A DNA stretch of 64,000 nt from CANNDT01 sp945876205 (GTDB taxonomy: Bacteria; Acidobacteriota; Vicinamibacteria; Vicinamibacterales; UBA2999): NCBI GenBank assembly GCA_947503365.1, contig CANNDT010000010.1, positions 1 through 64,000 on the forward strand, in the 5' to 3' direction. Of this stretch, positions 57,878 to 64,000 are shown one piece after another. How positions within the stretch are numbered: position 1 is the first letter of the stretch; every line of letters starts with the position of its first letter. Below the pieces are notes generated by a model, which was not told the DNA's origin, searched no databases, and saw nothing but the letters and a program-made list of their open reading frames with translations. Made by a program: the position numbers and the translations under genes.

Positions 57878-59272
57878 ATGACGTCCGTTCTTTCGGCCAG
57901 CACTCGTGCCGCGCTCGTCGCTGATCTGCAGGCGCTCCTCGGCGATCGCTGCACGACCAATCCGACGCAGCTCGAGCATCACAGCCACGGCGAGTCGTGG
58001 CACGCGTCGGGTGAGCCTGATGCGGTGGTATTTCCGCTCACCACTGATGAGGTCAGCGCCGTGCTCATCGCGGCGGCGCGCCATCGTTCTCCGGTCGTCC
58101 CGTTCGGCATCGGCTCGGCGCTCGAAGGACATGTGAACGCCATCAGGGGCGGGGTCTCGATCGACTTGTCGCGCATGAATCGCGTCCTGCGCGTCAGCGT
58201 CGACGACCTCGACGCCACCGTTGAGGCCGGCGTCACCCATCGCCAGTTGAACAAGGCGCTCGCAAACACCGGAACCGTCTTCTGGGTGGATCCCGGCGCC
58301 GATGCGACGCTCGGCGGCATGGCGGCAACCCGCGCATCGGGCACGACCGCCGTGCGATACGGAACGATGCGCGAAGCGGTGCTCGGTCTCACCGTCGTGC
58401 TCGCCGACGGCCGCGTTGTCCGCACCGGTGGCCGGGCGCGCAAGTCCTCGTCAGGCTACGACCTCACGAGATTATTCGTCGGCTCCGAGGGCACGCTTGG
58501 CGTGATCACCGAAGTCACCGTCCGCCTGCATGGCCTCCCCGAAGCGGTCTCCGCCGCGGTCTGCGGCTTTGCGACGATGGAAGGCGCGGTGAAGACGGTG
58601 ATGACGGCGATCCAGCTCGGGATCCCCGTGGCCCGCATCGAGCTGCTCGACGAAGTGCAGATCGAAGCGGTGAATCGCTATTCGCACCTGAACTACCCCT
58701 CCGTGCCGACGCTGTTCTTCGAGTTTCACGGCACGAGTGCCGCGAACCTTGCCGAGCACGTGCACAGCGTCGAAGACCTCGCCGCCGAGAACGGCGGCGC
58801 CGGGTTTCAGTGGGCGACCACCACCGAGGATCGCGCCAGGCTGTGGCATGCACGCCACAACGCGTTCTACGCGGCGGTGGCGCTGCGTCCCGGCGGCAAG
58901 GCATGGACGACGGATGTGTGCGTGCCGATTTCGCGGCTTGCCGAGTGCATCCTCGAGACGCGGGAAGACGTGCAGCGATCGACGCTTGTCGCGCCGCTGG
59001 TCGGCCACGTCGGCGACGGCAACTTTCATCTGATCTTCGTCATCAATCCCGACAACGCCAGCGAGCTGGCGCAGGTGAAAGAGATCAACGGCCGTCTCGT
59101 GCATCGTGCGCTCGCGATGGGCGGCACCTGCTCGGGTGAGCACGGAGTCGGGATGGGCAAGATGGAATACCTTGCGGAGGAGCATGGTTCCGAGGCGATA
59201 GACGTCATGAAGTCGATCAAGCGCGCACTGGATCCGGATAACCGCATGAACCCTGGGAAAATTTTTGGCTAA
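57878..59272 (+). CDS. FAD-binding oxidoreductase, GlcD/D-lactate dehydrogenase family
   Basis: 464 residues from ATG 57878. The PCMH-type FAD domain has VVPFGIGSALEGHVNAIRGGVSIDL and DPGADATLGGMAATRASGTTAVRYG; the C-terminal oxidase domain ends HVGDGNFHLIFVINPDN and GGTCSGEHGVGMGKMEYL, the usual 2-hydroxyacid signature. It probably oxidises D-lactate or glycolate at the membrane, feeding electrons to quinone or cytochrome; no Fe-S partner (GlcF) is present. An upstream GTG at 57842 is less likely. Its stop overlaps the topoisomerase start by eight bases. Confidence 0.93.
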   Translation: MTSVLSASTRAALVADLQALLGDRCTTNPTQLEHHSHGESWHASGEPDAVVFPLTTDEVSAVLIAAARHRSPVVPFGIGSALEGHVNAIRGGVSIDLSRMNRVLRVSVDDLDATVEAGVTHRQLNKALANTGTVFWVDPGADATLGGMAATRASGTTAVRYGTMREAVLGLTVVLADGRVVRTGGRARKSSSGYDLTRLFVGSEGTLGVITEVTVRLHGLPEAVSAAVCGFATMEGAVKTVMTAIQLGIPVARIELLDEVQIEAVNRYSHLNYPSVPTLFFEFHGTSAANLAEHVHSVEDLAAENGGAGFQWATTTEDRARLWHARHNAFYAAVALRPGGKAWTTDVCVPISRLAECILETREDVQRSTLVAPLVGHVGDGNFHLIFVINPDNASELAQVKEINGRLVHRALAMGGTCSGEHGVGMGKMEYLAEEHGSEAIDVMKSIKRALDPDNRMNPGKIFG

Positions 59273-61670
59273 ATCTCGAGAGTCCGATCCCTCGCTTTTC
59301 GATATCGTCGACAACGGCGATTCGTCATCGGGCGGCGTCCCCCCTCCGCCTCCCGGAGGTTTTCAGGAATCGGTCGCGTTGCACGAGGCGGCGCAGAGCC
59401 GCTACCTGAACTACGCGCTCTCGGTCATCACCTCGCGTGCGCTGCCAGATGTACGCGACGGCCTCAAGCCGGTGCAGCGCCGCATCCTCTACACGATGTG
59501 GCAGCAGAACCTGACGGCCGACGTCAAGCACCGGAAGTGCGCGAAGGTGGTCGGCGACGTGATGGGCAGCTACCACCCGCATGGCGACGCGGCGCTCTAC
59601 GAGACGCTCGTCCGCATGGCGCAACCGTTCTCGCTGCGTTATCCGCTGGTCGACGGCTCCGGCAACTTCGGCTCGCTCGACGGCGACAGCGCCGCGGCGA
59701 TGCGCTACACGGAGTGCCGGCTGGCGCGCATCTCGGACGAGATGCTCACCGAGATCGACCAGAAGACCGTTCACTTCCGCCCGAACTACGACGGCACGAA
59801 AACCGAACCGGTGGTGCTGCCGGCACGGATTCCGAACCTCCTGATCAACGGGACCACCGGCATTGCCGTCGGCATGGCCACCAACGTGCCGCCGCACAAC
59901 CTGGGCGAGATCTGCACCGCGCTCGACAAGCTCCTCGACAATCCGGATCTGAGCAGCGTGCAGCTCTGTCGCTACGTGAAGGGACCGGACTTTCCCACGG
60001 GCGGGCAGATCCTCAACTCGGCCGACGAGCTGAAGGATATCTACAGGACGGGTTCGGGCACGGTACGTCTTCGCGCCACCTGGGAAGAGGGGCCGTCCTC
60101 GCGCGGCGGCCAGAAGATCTTCATCACCAGCATTCCCTACATGGTGAACAAGTCGGTGCTGGTCGAGCGCATCGCCGACGTCGTGCTCTCGCGCAAGCTG
60201 CCGCCTCTCCTTGACGTGAGAGACGTCTCGACCGACGACGTGCGCATCGAGCTGGAGCTCAAGAAGGACGCCGATCCGCAGTTGGTGATGGCCTACCTCT
60301 TCAAGAACACGCCGCTCCAGTCGAACTTCATCGTCAACCTGACCTGCCTGATCCCGACGGAGAACGCCGAGGTCGGCCGGCCCGAGCGCCTCGACCTCAA
60401 GGCGATCCTCTGGCACTTCCTGCACTTCCGTCTCGAGGTCGTCACCAACCGGCTGGAGCACGAGCTCGCGTCGCTGCAGAAGCGGATTCACATCCTCGAA
60501 GGCTTCGAGAAGGTCTTCGACGCGCTCGACGAGATCATCAAGATCATCCGGAAGTCCGACGGCAAGGCCGATTCGGCCGAGAAGATCATGAAGCGCTTCG
60601 AGCTCGACGCCGACCAGACGGACGCGATCCTCGAACTAAAGCTCTACCGGTTGGCGCGCCTCGAGATTCTGGTCATCCAGAACGAGCTCGCCGAGAAGCG
60701 CAAGCGCGCCCGGCAGATCTCGGGCCTGCTCAAGGACGAGGAAGGCCGCTGGAAGATCGTTCGCAACGAGCTTCACGAGATCCAGGAAAAGTACGCCGGC
60801 AAGATCGACAAGCGCCGCACGCTGATCGAGACCGCCGAGGACGTCGCCTTTACCGAAGACGACTTCATCGTCGAAGAAGACAACGTCGTCATCGTCTCGC
60901 GTGATGGCTGGATCAAGCGGCAGAAAGAAGTGCGCGATCTGTCGACGACGCGGTTGCGCGAAGGCGACTCGGTGCTCACCGTCCTGCCGGGCAGCACGCG
61001 GGCGACCGCGGTCTTCTTCACCAATTTCGGCGTGGCCTACACCTCGCGTCTGATCGACGTGCCTGCATCCACGGGGTACGGCGAGCCGATCCAGAAACTG
61101 TTCAAGCTGCGCGACGGCGAGAAGGTCATCGCCGCGTTCAGTCTCGACTCCCGCGTCATCGGCAACATCGTCACCAAGAAGGAAGGCGTCGCGCCGCCGG
61201 TACATGCGCTGGCCGTGACGAGCGACGGCTACAGCCTGCGGTTCAGCCTCGAGTCATTCGTCGAGGCCAGCACGCGCTCAGGACGACGGTATGCGCGGCC
61301 ATCGCAGGGCGCGGAAGTGGTTGGCGTTGCGAAGCTGACAGGCGATGAGACCGTGATCGCGGCGACGCAGGAGGCGCGCGCCATCCTCTGCGCGGCTGAA
61401 GAAGTGAACTACCTGTCGGGACCCGGCAAGGGCGTGATCCTGATCAAGCTGAGCGGCAAGGAAGACCGCGTGCTGGGTTTCATCGCGTCGAAGGGCGACC
61501 GCGATCTGCTGCGGGTGGAAACGAGCCGGGGCAGCGAACAGACCATCAGCACCACGAAATACGAGATTACCGGCCGAGGTGGCAAAGGACGCGAATTACT
61601 TCAGCGCGGCCAGTTCACGCGCATTATTCCCAATGAAGTCGAGAATCCCCAGCCGTTGAGCGAGTCGTAG
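59265..61670 (+). CDS. type IIA topoisomerase subunit A (gyrase A / ParC-like)
   Basis: 801 residues. Breakage-reunion core: LPDVRDGLKPVQRRILYTM, VVGDVMGSYHPHGD, GNFGSLDGDSAAAMRYTE with active Tyr148, and the coiled-coil segment FELDADQTDAILELKLYRLARLE. The C-terminal part has the beta-pinwheel repeats and a GyrA-box-like GRGGKG at ~770-775, placed at the very end rather than in the first blade as in true GyrA. An N-terminal tail of ~30 residues (SSSGGVPPPPPGG) is unusual. The start is TTG at 59265; no other start fits. Its partner subunit is at the right edge. Confidence 0.92.
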   Translation: MAKSRESDPSLFDIVDNGDSSSGGVPPPPPGGFQESVALHEAAQSRYLNYALSVITSRALPDVRDGLKPVQRRILYTMWQQNLTADVKHRKCAKVVGDVMGSYHPHGDAALYETLVRMAQPFSLRYPLVDGSGNFGSLDGDSAAAMRYTECRLARISDEMLTEIDQKTVHFRPNYDGTKTEPVVLPARIPNLLINGTTGIAVGMATNVPPHNLGEICTALDKLLDNPDLSSVQLCRYVKGPDFPTGGQILNSADELKDIYRTGSGTVRLRATWEEGPSSRGGQKIFITSIPYMVNKSVLVERIADVVLSRKLPPLLDVRDVSTDDVRIELELKKDADPQLVMAYLFKNTPLQSNFIVNLTCLIPTENAEVGRPERLDLKAILWHFLHFRLEVVTNRLEHELASLQKRIHILEGFEKVFDALDEIIKIIRKSDGKADSAEKIMKRFELDADQTDAILELKLYRLARLEILVIQNELAEKRKRARQISGLLKDEEGRWKIVRNELHEIQEKYAGKIDKRRTLIETAEDVAFTEDDFIVEEDNVVIVSRDGWIKRQKEVRDLSTTRLREGDSVLTVLPGSTRATAVFFTNFGVAYTSRLIDVPASTGYGEPIQKLFKLRDGEKVIAAFSLDSRVIGNIVTKKEGVAPPVHALAVTSDGYSLRFSLESFVEASTRSGRRYARPSQGAEVVGVAKLTGDETVIAATQEARAILCAAEEVNYLSGPGKGVILIKLSGKEDRVLGFIASKGDRDLLRVETSRGSEQTISTTKYEITGRGGKGRELLQRGQFTRIIPNEVENPQPLSES

Positions 61671-61675
61671 ACGTA

Positions 61676-61681
61676 TACTGT
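61676..61681 (+). promoter_or_regulatory. -10-like hexamer before the NYN-domain gene
   Basis: TATACT at 61676-61681, just after the topoisomerase stop and 73 bases before the NYN ATG. No good -35 at the right distance is seen (TTGAGC at 61658 is too close). A GCGCC-ACCA-GGCGC hairpin lies in the leader. Confidence 0.35.
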
Positions 61682-61753
61682 AGCGACCTACGATTTACCT
61701 CTCCTCCCTCCCGGAGTAACCAAGTCCGCGCCACCAGGCGCGTCGAAAGATTC

Positions 61754-63319
61754 ATGAGCCTCACAGACACACGCACTACCCGGATCGCCGTCTTCATCGA
61801 TTTCGACAACGTCGAGATCGGCGTGAAGAGCACCATCGGCGGCCAGTTCGACATCGGCCTCGTTCTCGAGGCCATCAAGGAACGCGGCGAGATCGTCACC
61901 AAGATTGCCTACAGCGACTGGAAGCGCGCGGGTGATTACAGCCGCGTTCTCTCGCAGCACGCGATCCGGATGGTCCAGCGCAACCTGACGCCCGGCGGCG
62001 ACAAGAACGGCGCCGACATCACCATGGCGCTCGATGCGCTCGAGATGGCGTTCACCCACGATCACATCAACGCCTTCGTCATCGTCGGCGGCGACAGTGA
62101 TTTCATTTCGCTCGTCGAGAAGCTCAAACAGTACGGCCGCACCGTCATCGTCGTTGGCGGCCGCCAGTTCACGAGCCAGACGATGCAGAAGAACTGCCAC
62201 GAGTTCATCGCCTACGAGAACCTTGTGAGCAGCAGCCGCGGCAGCAGTCGCACCGAGCGCGGCGCGAGGCCCGCGGCCGGCGCGACGGCGATTACCACGA
62301 GTGCAATCGACAAGGCGCTGCCGCTGGTCAAGCGCGCGCTCAAGGTCCTGTCCGACCGCGAAGTCTCGCCGCAGTTGGGCCTGCTCAAGAGCACGCTGCT
62401 GCAGCTCGATTCAACATTCTCCGAGCGCGAATACGGCGCCGGCAGCTTCCGCGATTTCATGGAGAAGGTCGCCAAGGCAGGCGCGGTCACGCTGAAGAAT
62501 GCGGGACGCAGCATGCTCGTCGAGCCTGTCGACGACCACGAGGTCCACTCGGTCGTCGCACCTCAGGCGCCGGCAGATGCCGAAGCAGACACCACGCGGC
62601 TCACGGAATCAGAGCCGGCCAGGCGCGCGCTGCCTGATTCGTCACGCCGATCGCAGCATGACTCGGCGCGGCGGTCAGAACCCGACTCGATGCGGCGCGG
62701 ACCGTCACAGTCCTCGATGCCTCCCCCTGGCGACGAAGACGAAGAAACTTTGCCTCCGTCGCCGATGACGATGCAGGACGGCATCAAGACCGTGCAGCGT
62801 GCCTTCGTTGAAGCCACGCCGCCGCCGCGATGGCCGATGTACGTGCGCCAGGCGAAAGCGTTTCTGCGCACGGCCATCGAAGGCTTCGACGAACGGAATT
62901 ACGGCTTCGCGTCGGTTGTTGACCTGTTCCGGGCGGCGGGCAAGGAAGGCGTGCTTCGCATCGAGCGCGATCGCCAGGGCGCCGTGCGTCTCTTCCCGGG
63001 CGCGAACCTGACGGGACGTTCGGCGACGTCGCCGGTCGAGTATCGCGGTTCGGATGGCGGGGATGTCGACGGGAACGTCGAGATCGTGGAAGGCCAGCCC
63101 GTTTCAGCCGAGGCCGTTGCCGAACCGCCTATTCTCGACGCCGAGCCGGTAGAGGCGTCTGGCAATGTCGACGTGGTGGCGGAGGAAACACCGAAGAAGG
63201 GCGGACGCAAGCGGAAGGCGGCAGCGCCGAAGGCCGCCAAGCCCGCCGCAGCCGGCCGTTCGCCGAAGCCGCGCGCCCGCAAGAGCGCGCGCACCAAGTC
63301 AGAAGCCGCGGACAAGTAG
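61754..63319 (+). CDS. NYN-domain (PIN-like nuclease) protein with two OST-HTH/LOTUS domains
   Basis: 521 residues. The NYN domain (residues ~10-160) has the acidic catalytic pattern IDFDN (D16, D18), GGDKNGADITMALDALEM and VIVGGDSDF. Two OST-HTH/LOTUS-like winged helices follow: ~190-270 (LVKRALKVLSDREVSPQLGLLKSTLLQLDSTF) and ~340-415 (MTMQDGIKTVQRAFVEATPPPRWPMYVRQ). A Ser/Arg-rich linker joins them, and the C-terminus is a Lys/Arg/Ala-rich tail (KKGGRKRKAAAPKAAKPAAAG) able to bind nucleic acid. Such proteins are predicted RNA-targeting nucleases. It lies between topoisomerase subunits A and B. Confidence 0.88.
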   Translation: MSLTDTRTTRIAVFIDFDNVEIGVKSTIGGQFDIGLVLEAIKERGEIVTKIAYSDWKRAGDYSRVLSQHAIRMVQRNLTPGGDKNGADITMALDALEMAFTHDHINAFVIVGGDSDFISLVEKLKQYGRTVIVVGGRQFTSQTMQKNCHEFIAYENLVSSSRGSSRTERGARPAAGATAITTSAIDKALPLVKRALKVLSDREVSPQLGLLKSTLLQLDSTFSEREYGAGSFRDFMEKVAKAGAVTLKNAGRSMLVEPVDDHEVHSVVAPQAPADAEADTTRLTESEPARRALPDSSRRSQHDSARRSEPDSMRRGPSQSSMPPPGDEDEETLPPSPMTMQDGIKTVQRAFVEATPPPRWPMYVRQAKAFLRTAIEGFDERNYGFASVVDLFRAAGKEGVLRIERDRQGAVRLFPGANLTGRSATSPVEYRGSDGGDVDGNVEIVEGQPVSAEAVAEPPILDAEPVEASGNVDVVAEETPKKGGRKRKAAAPKAAKPAAAGRSPKPRARKSARTKSEAADK

Positions 63320-63346
63320 GCCGGGTTCCGCGAAGCGGACCTGGCG

Positions 63347-63682
63347 CTAGTAATCCGTCTGGACATATCCGCCGCGTGGCGTCCACTGCACGCGGCGGAT
63401 CTCCGTCGTCTCGTCGTGCGGTCTCATCGGATGCACGTATACCAGCACCTCCTGGTAACCGCGCACGCGCACGGGCGCGACAATCTCCTCGGCAATCTTC
63501 AGCGCCTGATCCAGGCGCACCGCGTCCACCTCCACAACCATCGTGTAGTTGGCGGATGTCGTCTTGGTGACGGTCCATGCGGGGAGTGCCCGGAACGGGC
63601 GTTCGGATAGGTAGAGCGTCACGCCGGCCAGCGCGATGACGACAAGCGATGCGACGCCGGCGGCGAGTACCCGCGCGACCAC
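63347..63682 (-). CDS. small membrane protein of unknown function
   Basis: 111 residues from GTG 63682: an N-terminal membrane helix (ARVLAAGVASLVVIALAGVTLYL) followed by a soluble part YTMVVEVDAVRLDQALKIAEEIVAPVRVRGYQEVLVYVHP, which looks like a small alpha/beta domain. ATG starts at 63742 or earlier would overlap the divergent topoisomerase B gene. No family is recognised. It is convergent with the NYN gene, 27 bases apart. Confidence 0.6.
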   Translation of the reverse strand: MVARVLAAGVASLVVIALAGVTLYLSERPFRALPAWTVTKTTSANYTMVVEVDAVRLDQALKIAEEIVAPVRVRGYQEVLVYVHPMRPHDETTEIRRVQWTPRGGYVQTDY

Positions 63683-63740
63683 GTAAGACGCTTCGCCGGA
63701 GATGCTACTCTCTTTCAGGCTCCAAGTCCCAAAGCCTCTC

Positions 63741-64000
63741 ATGTCCACATACACCGCCAAAGACATCACCGTTCTCGAAGGCCTCGAACCCGTCCGGAAG
63801 CGCCCGGGCATGTATATCGGCGGCGTCGGCACCGCGGGCCTTCATCACCTCGTCTGGGAAATTCTCGACAACGCCATCGACGAAGCGATGAACGGTTTTG
63901 CGTCGAATATCAACGTGACGCTGCACGCGGATGGCAGCTCGATCACGATCTCCGATGACGGCCGCGGCATTCCGGTCGACAAGCATCCGACAACGAAGAA
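63741..64000 (+). CDS. type IIA topoisomerase subunit B (GyrB/ParE-like), 5' part
   Basis: The first 86 codons run off the right edge. ATG at 63741. The N-terminal GHKL ATPase region is clear: VLEGLEPVRKRPGMYIGG, GLHHLVWEILDNAIDEAMNG with catalytic Glu and Asn, and DDGRGIPVD. This is presumably the partner of the A subunit at 59265. Whether the pair is gyrase or topoisomerase IV cannot be settled from this part. Confidence 0.95.
   Translation, partial: MSTYTAKDITVLEGLEPVRKRPGMYIGGVGTAGLHHLVWEILDNAIDEAMNGFASNINVTLHADGSSITISDDGRGIPVDKHPTTK

Overview
The window is GC-rich, gene-dense bacterial chromosome. Its gene content points to an Acidobacteriota lineage, probably Vicinamibacteria-like: TonB receptors with an N-terminal carboxypeptidase-regulatory domain, a DUF1800/DUF1501 pair, bacillithiol genes in a Gram-negative with many outer-membrane proteins, and several short palindromic repeat families. 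This placement is inferred from content; no rRNA, tRNA, CRISPR array, integrase or transposase is visible.

Layout, left to right. 0-4.6 kb: the end of an unknown gene, then a leftward operon of two M16 peptidases, a peroxidase-like protein and the radical SAM enzyme ArsS, with two families of short-period palindromes. 4.6-8.7 kb: a LysM remnant, two exported proteins, NADP isocitrate dehydrogenase and purE-purK (purE apparently starts at CTG). 8.7-14.6 kb: a penicillin-acylase family hydrolase and a rightward FAD oxidoreductase-bshB1-bshA operon for bacillithiol. 14.6-21.7 kb: an Oar-like TonB receptor, a VOC protein, DUF1800 and Tat-exported DUF1501 proteins and a SYLF protein. 21.8-30.7 kb: a decayed HupE/UreJ-like gene, an SDR epimerase, an Atg22-like MFS transporter and a compact leftward his operon (I-G-D-C-B-H-F-A) preceded by a his leader peptide and intrinsic terminator. 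30.7-33.1 kb: a lipoprotein and metK, whose leader holds a SAM-II-like pseudoknot followed by mutually exclusive antiterminator and terminator hairpins. 33-42.7 kb: an outer-membrane protein, a PLP decarboxylase, a glycine-zipper protein, a two-component system and, divergently, a secreted Gly-rich protein with a second TonB receptor. 42.7-53.3 kb: a ThiO-like oxidase, MerR regulator, lone microcompartment shell protein, YfiT/BstA-type bacillithiol transferase, GNAT protein, a ParA-like gene broken by an in-frame stop, a large exported protein, two CrtI-like oxidoreductases and a GcvT-like protein. 53.3-64 kb: a membrane-anchored MutS-family ATPase, MocR regulator, DUF2461 and DinB proteins, a GlcD-like dehydrogenase, and a type IIA topoisomerase locus (A subunit, NYN-LOTUS protein, and the start of the B subunit at the right edge).

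The strongest new signals are regulatory RNAs: the metK leader, with promoter, aptamer-like pseudoknot, antiterminator and terminator in order, and the his attenuator with seven His codons. Other themes are repeat sequences that have become coding sequence (in the acylase, the sensor kinase and an M16 signal peptide), three eroded genes, and bacillithiol synthesis and use genes in the same window.
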